From: Solirubrobacterales bacterium
GTDB lineage: Bacteria; Actinomycetota; Thermoleophilia; Solirubrobacterales; Thermoleophilaceae
Direction: 5' to 3'
NCBI GenBank assembly: GCA_012718975.1
Contig: JAAYBF010000021.1
Coordinates: 1-40,757, forward strand
Length of the DNA: 40,757 bases
Below the pieces are notes generated by a model. That model saw nothing but the letters and a program-made list of their open reading frames with translations. It did not search any database and was not told the origin of the DNA. Within the stretch, counting starts at the first letter, position 1; each line of letters opens with the position of its first letter. The position numbers were made by a program, and so were the translations under genes. Positions 1 to 7,976 of this stretch are shown here, one piece after another.

Positions 1-1
1 C

Positions 2-394
2 CGGCTGCGGGCCGCCGCCGGGCCGAGGGTCCCGATGGCCGCGATGACGCTCTACGACCCGTTCCTCGCCTCCTGGTTCGACGGCCCGGGCGGCAAGCTG
101 ATCGCCAAGGTCTCCCAGGACCTCGCGCGCGACCAGGTCAACGCGGTGCTGATCCGCGCATTTCGCAGGCACGGGTTCGAGATCGCCGACGTCGCCAGGC
201 GGATGCGCACCTACGCCCCGTTCTCGACCGACGGCGAGTCGACCGGCACCCCTCCCCTCCCGGTCCGCCGGATCTGCCGCCTGACGTGGATGTGCGCCCC
301 CGCCCCGCGCGGCCCGGACATCCACGCCAACAAGGCCGGCTACCGCCTGATCGCCGCCACCTTCGCCAGGACGATCGGCAGAGCCGCCCGCTGA
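2..394 (+). CDS. SGNH/GDSL-type hydrolase, C-terminal part (5' end outside window)
   Basis: The reading frame is open from the window edge, so only the last ~130 residues are present. They contain a VPMAAMTLYDPFL stretch and, near the end, the block DIHANKAGYRLIA. In SGNH hydrolases the terminal D-x-H pair supplies the catalytic Asp and His and is followed by a helix of just this kind. The nucleophile Ser block must lie upstream of the window. The family hydrolyses esters or lipids and is often secreted; the substrate cannot be told from this fragment. An internal ATG at 35 exists, but the homologous frame clearly continues upstream of it, so it is not the true start. The middle (about 65-90) is unusually rich in Pro, Arg and Cys. 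Confidence 0.7.
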   Translation, partial: RLRAAAGPRVPMAAMTLYDPFLASWFDGPGGKLIAKVSQDLARDQVNAVLIRAFRRHGFEIADVARRMRTYAPFSTDGESTGTPPLPVRRICRLTWMCAPAPRGPDIHANKAGYRLIAATFARTIGRAAR

Positions 395-406
395 GCGCCG
401 GAGGGC

Positions 407-412
407 TATAGT
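407..412 (+). promoter_or_regulatory. -10 box of tRNA-Gly promoter
   Basis: TATAGT lies 11 nt before the mature tRNA 5' end, giving a predicted start about 5 nt upstream of the tRNA. No convincing -35 box is seen at the usual spacing. The upstream hydrolase ends at 394, so this is the only gap in which the tRNA promoter can sit. Confidence 0.45.
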
Positions 413-423
413 TGTCGTCCCCT

Positions 424-497
424 GCGGCTGTAGCTCAGTTGGCTAGAGCGTCTGCTTGCCATGCAGAAGGTCGTCGGTTCGAATCCGATCAGCCGCT
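424..497 (+). tRNA. tRNA-Gly (anticodon GCC)
   Basis: A full cloverleaf can be drawn. The 7-bp acceptor pairs GCGGCTG (424-430) with CAGCCGC (490-496). The D arm has GCTC/GAGC, the anticodon stem TCTGC/GCAGA encloses loop TTGCCAT with anticodon GCC, and the T arm is GTCGG-TTCGAAT-CCGAT. The discriminator base is T, as expected for bacterial tRNA-Gly. CCA is not encoded. A factor-independent terminator follows 12 nt downstream, so it is a single-tRNA unit. Confidence 0.96.
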
Positions 498-508
498 CCT
501 CACGAAGA

Positions 509-528
509 CCCCGCTCCGGCGGGGTTTT
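509..528 (+). terminator. Rho-independent terminator after tRNA-Gly
   Basis: CCCCGC (509-514), loop TCCG, GCGGGG (519-524), then TTTT. It is a compact 6-bp GC stem with a tetraloop and a short T tract, the clearest intrinsic terminator in the window. Confidence 0.88.
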
Positions 529-544
529 CGCGTTCTAGCGCGCC

Positions 545-823
545 TCACCGGATCGCCTCCGGGTCGATGCGGGCGTCGCGGAGGTCGACGCGGGCGCCGC
601 GGAGGGTGACGCCCTCGGCGCGGAGGCGGGCGAGCTGGCGGTCGCCCTTGGGGGCGGAGCCGTCGGCGCGGACGACACGCCACCAGGGCACCGTGTCGCC
701 GACCCCTGCGAGGACGCGGCCGGCGTGGCGGGGAGCGCCGGGCGACAGGTCGCCGTAGGTGGTCACCAAGCCGGCCGGGACGCGGCGGACGCGGTCGAGG
801 ATCGTGTCCGCCGCGAGGGCCAC
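545..823 (-). CDS. Alkyltransferase-like protein (ATL, MGMT family)
   Basis: A 92-residue single-domain protein with the DNA-binding fold of O6-alkylguanine-DNA alkyltransferases: IxxxVPAGLVTTYGDL, then RHAGRVL, then the active-site block. The acceptor Cys of the PCHRV motif is replaced by Trp (PWWRVV), which defines ATL proteins. These bind O6-alkylguanine and hand it to nucleotide excision repair instead of demethylating it. GTG 823 is chosen because it lies just past the stop (829-831) of the upstream reductase and gives the usual ~90-100 aa length. No strong ribosome-binding site is seen, so translation is probably coupled to the upstream gene. Confidence 0.85.
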   Translation of the reverse strand: MALAADTILDRVRRVPAGLVTTYGDLSPGAPRHAGRVLAGVGDTVPWWRVVRADGSAPKGDRQLARLRAEGVTLRGARVDLRDARIDPEAIR

Positions 824-828
824 AGCGA

Positions 829-1470
829 TCAGCGTCGAGCCCGATAGAGCAGATGGGTGACGCCGGGCGCCTCGACCGCCTCGACCTGCTCGAGCCCGGT
901 CCCCGCGCCCGCTCCGTTCGCGAACAGGCGCTCGCCGTCGCCGAGCAGCACCGGCGCCACGCTGATCAGCAGCTCGTCGACCAGCCCCGCCGCCAGGTAC
1001 TGGTTGACGACGTCGGCGCCGCCGGAGAGCGCGACGTCGCCGCCGCCCGCGGCCGCGCGCGCCGCGTCGAGCGCCGCCTCGATGCCGTCGGTGACGAAGG
1101 TGAAGGTCGTGGAGCCCTTGACCAGCGGCGGACGGGCGTGGTGGGTGAGCACGAACACCGGGTGGCCGAACGGGGGCTCGTCGCCCCACCAGCCCTCCCA
1201 CGCCGGCTCGGCCCACGGCCCGGGCCCACCCCCGAACATCCTTCGGCCCATGATCGTCGCGCCGATGCCCTCCAGCGACCCCTCCATCACCGCCGTGCTC
1301 GCGTTCACCTCGCCGCCGTCGCGGCCGTGGGTGGCGCGCCAGGCCTCGAGCGCCAGCGCCCACTCGTGCAGCGCCTCCCCGCCCTCGCCGAGCGGCGCGC
1401 TCACGCTCTGGTTCGGCCCGGCGACATAGCCGTCGAGCGACATCGATATCCGCAACCTCAACTCCGCCAC
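829..1470 (-). CDS. Dihydrofolate reductase family protein (RibD C-terminal domain)
   Basis: A 213-aa protein with the RibD-C/DHFR-like fold. SMSLDGYVAGP comes near the N-terminus (about 10-20), IMGRRMF in the middle, and FVLTHHARPP, LSGGADVVNQYLAAGLVDELLIS and PVLLGDGERLF later. Related proteins reduce pterin- or pyrimidine-like compounds with NAD(P)H, but most are uncharacterised, so the substrate is unknown. The start is GTG 1470, because a strong GGAGAGGAG-type ribosome-binding site (1475-1485) ends 4-5 nt upstream. It is first in a two-gene unit with the ATL gene and is divergent from the PadR regulator at 1615, which may control it. Confidence 0.85.
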   Translation of the reverse strand: MAELRLRISMSLDGYVAGPNQSVSAPLGEGGEALHEWALALEAWRATHGRDGGEVNASTAVMEGSLEGIGATIMGRRMFGGGPGPWAEPAWEGWWGDEPPFGHPVFVLTHHARPPLVKGSTTFTFVTDGIEAALDAARAAAGGGDVALSGGADVVNQYLAAGLVDELLISVAPVLLGDGERLFANGAGAGTGLEQVEAVEAPGVTHLLYRARR

Positions 1471-1578
1471 AGCGCTCTCCTCTCCGACAGGCTCGCCCGT
1501 CACCAAACCGTCCGATTGTCTCTGAGACCGCGCGCCCCGCGCGATCTCATCGCGCAGCAGGCTGCGGCGCACCGCCGC

Positions 1579-1607
1579 TCGACAATAGGAAGCTATCTTC
1601 CTATACT
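1579..1607 (+). promoter_or_regulatory. padR promoter with operator between -35 and -10
   Basis: The -35-like TCGACA (1579-1584), 17-nt spacer and -10 TATACT (1602-1607) place the transcription start at about 1614-1615, the A of the ATG. A perfect inverted repeat, ATAGGAAG (1585-1592) - CTAT - CTTCCTAT (1597-1604), fills the spacer and overlaps the -10. Autoregulation by PadR is the natural reading. Confidence 0.7.
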
Positions 1608-1614
1608 TCGGCGA

Positions 1615-1983
1615 ATGCCGCGACGCAAGCCGGGAACCCTGTTGGCGCTCGAGAGCGAGATCCTCGCGACGGCACTGGCGATGCGCCGGGACGGCGAGCC
1701 GGCTTTCCATGGGTTCGCGCTCGCGCGGCGGCTCAAGGACGAGCGCGGGTCTCGATCGCTGACCGCGCACGGGACCCTCTACAAGGCGCTCGGACGGCTC
1801 GAGGGATTCGGACTGCTCACCTCCCGCTGGGAGGACGGCGAGATCGAGGGCCGGCCCCGGCGGCGGCTCTACGAGCTCAGCGGCCGCGGCGCCGAGACGG
1901 CCGAGCGGGCGCTCGCCGAGCGGCGAGCGAAGCCCTCCCCACATGCCGCGACCGCGTCGCGACCCGTCGGGAGACCGGCATGA
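1615..1983 (+). CDS. PadR-family transcriptional regulator
   Basis: A 122-aa winged-helix protein. An N-terminal helix (LESEILATALAM) is followed by FHGFALARRL, then the recognition segment HGTLYKALGRLEGFGLL (about 45-62), and the beta wing with RPRRRLYELSGRG (about 73-86). This is the PadR pattern. The ATG at 1615 sits at the predicted transcription start, so the mRNA is probably leaderless. The stop overlaps the ATG of the next gene by 4 bp (ATGA), the usual arrangement of PadR regulators with a small membrane protein. It is divergent from the reductase/ATL pair. The ligand is unknown. Confidence 0.9.
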   Translation: MPRRKPGTLLALESEILATALAMRRDGEPAFHGFALARRLKDERGSRSLTAHGTLYKALGRLEGFGLLTSRWEDGEIEGRPRRRLYELSGRGAETAERALAERRAKPSPHAATASRPVGRPA

Positions 1984-2588
1984 AGCCCGAGCGCATCGCC
2001 GCGCTCGTGCTGCGCTGGGCGTGGCTCTACACCCGCAACCTGCCCGAGCCGGCCGGCGGCGACCGCGTCGCCGAGATCGAGGCGGACCTCCACGATCACA
2101 TCGCCGACGCGCGGGCCGCTGGCGCCGGCGACCGGCACATCGCGCGCGAGATCGCGTCGCGGGCGCTGCGCGGAGCGCCCGCCGACCTGTCTTGGCGCGC
2201 CCAGGCGCGCGCACGACCGACCGCGAAGGGAGCCGGGATGCACCGACCCGCCCGCCGATCCGCCGTCCGGGTCGCGCTCGTCACCGCGGGGGTGCTCGCG
2301 ATCCCGCTCACCGGGATGGCCGTCAGCGACGAGGTCCGCTGGAGCGCCGCCGACTTCGTCTTCGCGGCCGTGCTGCTCGCCGGGACCGGGGCGCTGCTCG
2401 AGCTGGCGCTGCGCCGGCCGCGCAACCTCGTCCTGCGCCTCGCCGCGGTCGCGATCGGCGTCGCGGCGGTCGCCCTCGGCGAGGCCGACGACGCGCCGGG
2501 CCTCGTCCTGTTCGGACTGCTCGCGATCGCCGCGGCGGTGGCCCTGACCCTTCGCCGGCGCGTCCGGCCCGACCCCCGCTCCGGATAG
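1980..2588 (+). CDS. PadR-associated membrane protein
   Basis: A 202-aa protein. Residues ~1-75 are a soluble helical region (RIAALVLRWAWLYTRNLP, then an acidic/His helix with EIEADLHDHIADAR) resembling the N-terminal prefix often found on permeases or HAAS-type proteins linked to PadR genes. Residues ~95-190 contain about four hydrophobic segments and the protein ends in an Arg-rich tail. It is translationally coupled to padR through an ATGA overlap. By analogy it may sense or regulate membrane state together with PadR; the sequence does not show a function. Confidence 0.75.
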   Translation: MKPERIAALVLRWAWLYTRNLPEPAGGDRVAEIEADLHDHIADARAAGAGDRHIAREIASRALRGAPADLSWRAQARARPTAKGAGMHRPARRSAVRVALVTAGVLAIPLTGMAVSDEVRWSAADFVFAAVLLAGTGALLELALRRPRNLVLRLAAVAIGVAAVALGEADDAPGLVLFGLLAIAAAVALTLRRRVRPDPRSG

Positions 2589-2619
2589 AAGCGGGCCGAT
2601 CCGGGTACGCGCTCGGCGG

Positions 2620-2841
2620 ATGGAGCGCGAGATCGCCACGATCACCCCCTACCGCGACGGGCCGCTGCTGGTGCGCGGCCCGGTCCGGCTGCTCGACCAG
2701 GACGGCGCCGAGATCGACGTCGGCCGCGAGACGATCGCGCTCTGCCGCTGCGGGAAGTCGCGCACCCGGCCGTTCTGCGACGGCACCCACAAGCTGACCC
2801 GATTCAGCGCGCCGAGCGGCCGCGAGGCCCGCGGCGGGTAG
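2620..2841 (+). CDS. CDGSH iron-sulfur domain protein
   Basis: A 73-aa protein with the exact CDGSH signature C42-x-C44 ... PFC53DGTH57. Three Cys and one His bind a [2Fe-2S] cluster, as in mitoNEET-type proteins. The first ~40 residues form the small beta region usual for bacterial single-domain members. The role is probably electron transfer or cluster sensing. Its stop (2839-2841) directly abuts the stop of the convergent heme-oxygenase-like gene, with no spacer. Confidence 0.93.
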   Translation: MEREIATITPYRDGPLLVRGPVRLLDQDGAEIDVGRETIALCRCGKSRTRPFCDGTHKLTRFSAPSGREARGG

Positions 2842-3864
2842 TCAGGCCGCGACCGGCGCCGCGGCCGCCCGCGGCGGCAGCAGCGACGACTCGTCGCGCT
2901 CCCAGGCCGACATGACCGCCGCCGCCCAGCGCCCGTCGAGCTCGGCGAGCGCGCGGGCACCCCAGATCACGTCGGCGGCGAGCTGCGGCTGCTGGCGTGC
3001 GAGGCCGCCGGCGAGGTCGACCGCCGCGATGTTCTCGTGGACGGCGTCGGCCTCGACGTGCTCGTCGAAGAAGTCGGTCGCGGCGCCGTCGTAGCCGAGC
3101 CGGCGCAGCCCGTCGCCGTAGCGGCGGTTGGGGATCGAGGAGGTCATCTCGAAGAGGGCGAGGTGGCCGACGATCGCGCCGCGCCAGCGGCGGTGCAGGC
3201 CCAGCAGCGACATCAGGTTGACGGTCGCCAGCGTGGCGCCGGGGATCACGTCGAGGTAGGCGTTCGGGGTCGAGTCGAGCCCGAACGCATCCATCGAGCG
3301 GGCGAACAGGGTCGCGTGGATCCGCTCGGCGCGGCCGCCGCCGTACTCGTCGGCCTGGATCTCGACCAGTGCGGCCTTCGGCGCGCCGTGCAGCCGCGGC
3401 AGCGCCCAGGAGTGCGGGTCGGCCTCCTTGAGCTGGTAGGCGGAGCGGTGGACGAGGAACTCGACCGCCTGCTCGGCCGTCGCCCGCCGCTGGAGGAAGC
3501 GCGACAGGGACGGGCCCTCGTCGGCCTCGGCGATCGCGCGCAGGGCGAGGTCCATGTCGCGGGCGTCGGGGGCGTCGCCGGGCGGGCCGACCGCGCCGAG
3601 CAGCGCGTGCTCGAAGACGGTCTCGAGCGCGGCCCGGGCGGCGAGCACGCCGGGGTCCCACTCGAGGCGGTCGTCGATGCCGGGCAGGCCGCCGTAGTGC
3701 AGCTCGTAGCAGCAGTAGAGCGCGAGCTGGAGGTCGTCGTCGGCGAGCGGATCGCCGACCGCGGCGAGCTCCGGCGGTGACCCGACGGCGGCGCCGGGAC
3801 CGCGAGCGAAGCTCTCGAACAGCCACTCGGAGATCGGGCCGCGCGCGGCCGGCATCGCTTTCAT
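2842..3864 (-). CDS. Iron-containing redox enzyme family protein (heme-oxygenase-like fold)
   Basis: A 340-aa protein, mostly helical, with acidic/His helices typical of the heme-oxygenase-like diiron superfamily. Near 60-80 is LYCCYELHYGGLPG, in mid-protein HSWALPRL and EIQADEYGGGRAERIHATLF, and towards the end EMTSSIPNRRYGDGLRRLG followed by FFDEHVEADAVHENIA. These E/D-x-x-H patterns could bind iron. Substrate and reaction are not known. In other actinobacteria I recall such proteins next to CDGSH and HemK2/MTQ2-type genes, the same neighbours as here. The start codon at 3864 is only ~100 bp from the divergent methyltransferase start. Confidence 0.75.
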   Translation of the reverse strand: MKAMPAARGPISEWLFESFARGPGAAVGSPPELAAVGDPLADDDLQLALYCCYELHYGGLPGIDDRLEWDPGVLAARAALETVFEHALLGAVGPPGDAPDARDMDLALRAIAEADEGPSLSRFLQRRATAEQAVEFLVHRSAYQLKEADPHSWALPRLHGAPKAALVEIQADEYGGGRAERIHATLFARSMDAFGLDSTPNAYLDVIPGATLATVNLMSLLGLHRRWRGAIVGHLALFEMTSSIPNRRYGDGLRRLGYDGAATDFFDEHVEADAVHENIAAVDLAGGLARQQPQLAADVIWGARALAELDGRWAAAVMSAWERDESSLLPPRAAAAPVAA

Positions 3865-3961
3865 GTGGCGGCATTACCCGCGGCCGACGGCTCCAACCAT
3901 GGGACGCCCGAGCCCGGGACCGCGGTTTCCCGGACGGCGCCTGCGGGAAGCAGTGGCCGCG

Positions 3962-4642
3962 ATGCGACTCGCCGTACCTCCAGGGGTGTTCCGCCCGCGC
4001 AGCGACAGCTGGCTGCTGGCGCGCTGGGTCCGCGCGGAGGTCCGGCCCGGCGCCGCCGTCGCCGACGTCTGCACCGGCAGCGGGCTGCTCGCCGTCACCG
4101 CGGCGGTGGCGGGAGCCGGCACGGTCGCGGCGGTCGACGTCTCGCGACGTGCGGTCGTCGCGGCGCGCGTCAACGCCCGCCTGAACGGAGTGCGCGTCCG
4201 GGCGCTGCGCGGCGACCTGCTCGAGCCCCTCGACGCCGAGTCGTTCGACCTGGTCGTCAGCAACCCGCCCTACGTCCCCGCCTCTACCGACGAGCTGCCC
4301 GCCGCCGGCCCGGCGCGCGCCTGGGACGCGGGCCGCGACGGGCGCGCCCTGCTCGACCGGATCTGCTCCCAGGCGCCGGCGCGGCTGCGCCCCGGCGGAG
4401 CGGTCCTGCTCGTCCACTCGAACGTCGCGGACGCCGACCGCACGCTCTCCCTCCTGCGCGACCGGGGACTGACCGCCGACGTCGTGGAGCGTGCCCCCGG
4501 ACCGCTCGGGCCGCTGCTGCGCGAGCGGCGCGCGGCGTTGGAGCGGCGCGGCCTGCTCAACCCGGCCGCCGCCGGCGAGGAGCTGCTGGTGATCCGTGGT
4601 TGGCTGCCCGCCGCGGCGAGTCGTCGAGCCGGTCTCGGTTGA
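3962..4642 (+). CDS. HemK2/MTQ2-family protein methyltransferase
   Basis: A 226-aa class I SAM-dependent methyltransferase. The opening PPGVFRPRSDSWLLA is typical of the HemK2/MTQ2 group. The SAM motif I DVCTGSG is at 35-41, an acidic AAVDVS strand end near 60, and the N-glutamine/adenine methyltransferase motif NPPY at 101-104 inside VVSNPPYVPAS. The family methylates side-chain amides (for example the GGQ Gln of release factors); the bacterial substrate of this subgroup is not settled. ATG 3962 is chosen because homology begins there. ATGs at 3863 and 3899 are in frame but would add a Pro/Arg-rich leader and overlap the divergent gene. Confidence 0.82.
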   Translation: MRLAVPPGVFRPRSDSWLLARWVRAEVRPGAAVADVCTGSGLLAVTAAVAGAGTVAAVDVSRRAVVAARVNARLNGVRVRALRGDLLEPLDAESFDLVVSNPPYVPASTDELPAAGPARAWDAGRDGRALLDRICSQAPARLRPGGAVLLVHSNVADADRTLSLLRDRGLTADVVERAPGPLGPLLRERRAALERRGLLNPAAAGEELLVIRGWLPAAASRRAGLG

Positions 4643-4666
4643 CATATTCCGAAATCGGCATATATT
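4639..4666 (+). promoter_or_regulatory. arsR promoter and operator
   Basis: A consensus TTGACA (4639-4644), 16-nt spacer and TATATT (4661-4666) put the transcription start at the ATG at 4674. A near-perfect dyad ATATTCCGA (4644-4652) - AA - TCGGCATAT (4655-4663; one mismatch) fills the spacer and touches both boxes. This is a good candidate for the ArsR operator. The -35 overlaps the stop codon of the methyltransferase gene. Confidence 0.75.
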
Positions 4667-4673
4667 GCGGAGC

Positions 4674-5060
4674 ATGGCACGCGCAGCGACCACGGCCGAC
4701 GCCTTCACCGCGGTGGCCGATCCCCGGCGGCGGGAGATCCTCGATCTCCTCGCGGCCGACGAGCGGTCGGTGAGCGAGCTGGTCGCCGCGACAGGCCTCC
4801 CCCAGCCCCAGGTCTCCAAGCACCTGCGGGTCCTGCGCGAGGTCGACGCCGTCGCCGTCCACAAGGACGGCCGCCGCCGGCTCTACCGGGTCGACGGCGC
4901 CGCGCTCAGGCCGATCTACGACTGGGTCAAGGCCTACGAGCAGACCTGGCAGGAGCGCTTCGACCGGCTCGACGACGTGCTCCACGACCTCAAGCGAAGA
5001 GACCAAGGAGCAGACGATGGCGACGACGAGCGGCACCGCCAAGGTCACCACGATCGGTGA
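4674..5060 (+). CDS. ArsR-family HTH regulator
   Basis: A 128-aa protein with the ArsR winged helix: AFTAVADPRRREILDLLA, then VSELVAATGLPQPQVSKHLRVLRE as the helix-turn-helix (about 38-62), and the wing HKDGRRRLYRVDG. The motif DPRRREIL and the following AHSA1 gene are typical of the non-metal ArsR group (SdpR-like), and no metal-binding Cys cluster is seen. ATG 4674 is at the predicted transcription start, so the transcript looks leaderless. Its 3' end overlaps the next gene by 44 bp, giving tight coupling. Confidence 0.93.
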   Translation: MARAATTADAFTAVADPRRREILDLLAADERSVSELVAATGLPQPQVSKHLRVLREVDAVAVHKDGRRRLYRVDGAALRPIYDWVKAYEQTWQERFDRLDDVLHDLKRRDQGADDGDDERHRQGHHDR

Positions 5061-5514
5061 CACGAAGATCCTCATCGAGCGCGAGCTCGACGCGCCCAGG
5101 CACCTCGTCTACGAGGCGTGGACGACGCCGGAGCTGGTCGCGCGCTGGTGGCCGTCCGACCGCGGGACGTCCGTCTCGACCGAGATCGACCTGCGCGTCG
5201 GCGGCCGCTGGCGTTACGTGATGCGGACCCCCGACGGCACCGAGGTCGCCTTCCACGGCGAGTACCGCGAGATCGTGCCGAACGAGCGGCTCGTCTCGAC
5301 CGAGGCGTTCGAGGGCATCCCCGACGCCGACGAGCACGCCAGCCTCAACACCCTCACGCTGACCGAGATCGACGGGCGCACCAAGCTCGAGATCCTCGTC
5401 GAGCACCCGACCAAGATGGGTCGCGACATGCATATCGAGTCCGGCATGGAGGGCGGCCTGCAGGACGCGCTCGACCTGCTCGAGGAGATCGCGGCCGAGC
5501 GGGCGCGCGGCTGA
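5017..5514 (+). CDS. SRPBCC/AHSA1-family protein
   Basis: A 165-aa protein with the AHSA1 (Aha1 C-terminal-like, START superfamily) fold: IERELDAPRHLVYEAWTTPELVARWW at the N-terminus, DLRVGGRWRYVMR in the middle, and a final amphipathic helix GGLQDALDLLEEI. These proteins bind hydrophobic ligands in a deep cavity; the ligand is unknown. The start is supported by AAGGAG 5-6 nt upstream, inside the end of arsR. The ArsR-AHSA1 overlap is a common operon, and the pair probably form a small ligand- or stress-responsive unit. Confidence 0.92.
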   Translation: MATTSGTAKVTTIGDTKILIERELDAPRHLVYEAWTTPELVARWWPSDRGTSVSTEIDLRVGGRWRYVMRTPDGTEVAFHGEYREIVPNERLVSTEAFEGIPDADEHASLNTLTLTEIDGRTKLEILVEHPTKMGRDMHIESGMEGGLQDALDLLEEIAAERARG

Positions 5515-5589
5515 CCGATCGCCCAACCGCCCCCGCCGGGCGCCCGTACCACTCCCCGACACGGCAACTGATCAAGAAAGTGGGAGTCC

Positions 5590-6222
5590 ATGATCCGCAA
5601 CATCCGTCTGCTTACGGTCATGTCGCTGATTGCGGCGCTGGCGCTCGGCCTGGCGGCCTGCGGCGGCGACGATGACGACGACTCGTCCGGCGCCGGCGCG
5701 ACGAGCGCGATGACCGAGACCGACGACTCGGCGATGGCGGCGACGCTCATGCTCAACGGCGAGGAGACGGTGCTGGCGCTCGACGCCGACACCGCGGGCG
5801 TCCTCGAGGAGAACCAGGTGACCGTCGCACCCGTGGCGCCCGCGACCGCCGGCGACGCGGGAATCGCGTTCCCGATCACCGGTGGCGAGGTCGACTCCGA
5901 GTCGCTCGCCGGGACGATCGACCACTCCGGCGGCCTGAAGTTCTCGGCCGGCGGGACCGAGGTCGAGCTGACCGACTTCGTGATCGACACCGAGGCCGGG
6001 ACGCTGACCGCGACGCTGCCCGACGGCACGCAGCTGACGACGCTGGACGTCGATCTCAGCGGCCTCGAGCGCTCCGACGAGGGCGGCGCGATCGTCCTCA
6101 CCGGCATCGCCACCACCCTCACCGGCGACGCGGCGACGGCACTCAACGACGCCTTCTCCGTCGAGCTGTTCGAGGGCGGCCTTCCGATCGGCGAGGTCAC
6201 CGTGCGCGCTACCGCCGGCTGA
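5590..6222 (+). CDS. Secreted lipoprotein, HtaA-like domain
   Basis: A 210-aa protein with a type II signal peptide: a basic start, a hydrophobic core, lipobox LAAC with the acylated Cys at 24, then an Asp-rich linker (about 27-45). The mature part contains FPITGGEVD, GTIDHSGGLKFS and LTDFVIDTEAGTLTATL. This recalls HtaA-type domains, which in corynebacteria bind heme; the Tyr and His of classical heme ligation are not obvious here. It is therefore called HtaA-like from pattern memory only. A GTGGGAG ribosome-binding site precedes the ATG. A strong hairpin follows the stop, and the metal-linked cobW gene lies just downstream. Confidence 0.6.
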   Translation: MIRNIRLLTVMSLIAALALGLAACGGDDDDDSSGAGATSAMTETDDSAMAATLMLNGEETVLALDADTAGVLEENQVTVAPVAPATAGDAGIAFPITGGEVDSESLAGTIDHSGGLKFSAGGTEVELTDFVIDTEAGTLTATLPDGTQLTTLDVDLSGLERSDEGGAIVLTGIATTLTGDAATALNDAFSVELFEGGLPIGEVTVRATAG

Positions 6223-6233
6223 CCCGCTCCCCC

Positions 6234-6267
6234 GCGCCGGCCGGGCTCCCGTCCGCCCGGCCGGCGC
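6234..6267 (+). terminator. GC-rich hairpin terminator (no T tract)
   Basis: A perfect 13-bp stem, GCGCCGGCCGGGC (6234-6246) with GCCCGGCCGGCGC (6255-6267), and an 8-nt loop. It starts 12 nt after the lipoprotein stop and ends before the cobW control region. Hairpins without a T tail are common terminators in actinobacteria. Confidence 0.7.
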
Positions 6268-6285
6268 ACCCCCGGGGCGCCGGCC

Positions 6286-6334
6286 GCGAGCCTAGCAGCT
6301 ATTGAGAATGATTCTCAATAGCTGCTAGGCTCGC
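6286..6334 (+). promoter_or_regulatory. Zur/Fur-box-like perfect palindrome with cobW promoter
   Basis: The 24-bp arms (6286-6309 and 6311-6334) around a single G at 6310 match perfectly. The core TTGAGAAT-G-ATTCTCAA (6302-6318) has the 7-1-7 form of Zur/Fur boxes. A -35-like TTGAGA (6302-6307) lies in the core and a -10 TAGGCT (6326-6331) in the right arm, 18 nt apart. The predicted start is the ATG at 6338, so a bound repressor would cover the whole promoter. Confidence 0.8.
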
Positions 6335-6337
6335 CGC

Positions 6338-7549
<1,212 letters not shown>

Positions 7550-7737
7550 GCCAGAGCCCACGAGGTCGAGACCGGCAGGACCGCGACGTGGGTACGAGAT
7601 CGACCATTTCGGCACGAAACGCTCTTCCATTTCGTCAGTCTCGAGCTCGCCGCCTCGGCAGCGAGGAGTAGAAGCCCGTCACCCCGGGCAACCTCAGAGC
7701 GGCGGGAGCATCAACCCGGACCGAGAGGAGCCAGCGG

Positions 7738-7905
7738 ATGGCGACGGAGCGCAGCGGAGGTGGCATCGGGGGCATCAGCCTCGGAGGCATCCTGGTGATC
7801 GTGGGCATCGTGGTGATGCTCGTCTGGAGCATCTGGATCGGACTGGTGATCGCGCTGATCGGCCTGATCGCCTTCGGCGGATTCGCGCGCGGACGCTGGT
7901 ACTGA
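7738..7905 (+). CDS. 55-aa membrane protein
   Basis: A short gene with a good ribosome-binding site (GAGAGGAG at 7723-7730, 7 nt before ATG). The 55-residue product begins MATERSGGGIGGI. It is strongly hydrophobic from about 14 to 50, enough for one long or two short membrane helices with a Trp-Ser-x-Trp turn near 30, and ends RGRWY. The composition and start signal argue that it is real. The function is unknown. The 188-bp space before it holds a small TTTCG-GCA-CGAAA dyad (7607-7619) but no clear promoter. Confidence 0.65.
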   Translation: MATERSGGGIGGISLGGILVIVGIVVMLVWSIWIGLVIALIGLIAFGGFARGRWY

Positions 7906-7964
7906 CCCCGCCGCCCTCCCCGCCGCCCTCCCCGCCGTCGTCCCCGCCGCGGTCGCGCGGCGGC

Positions 7965-7970
7965 TAGGCT
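7965..7970 (+). promoter_or_regulatory. -10 box for leaderless lipoprotein gene
   Basis: TAGGCT is followed by 6 nt and then GTG 7977, the same hexamer and spacing as in front of cobW. No ribosome-binding site is present, so a leaderless mRNA is likely. Confidence 0.6.
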
Positions 7971-7976
7971 GGCTCG

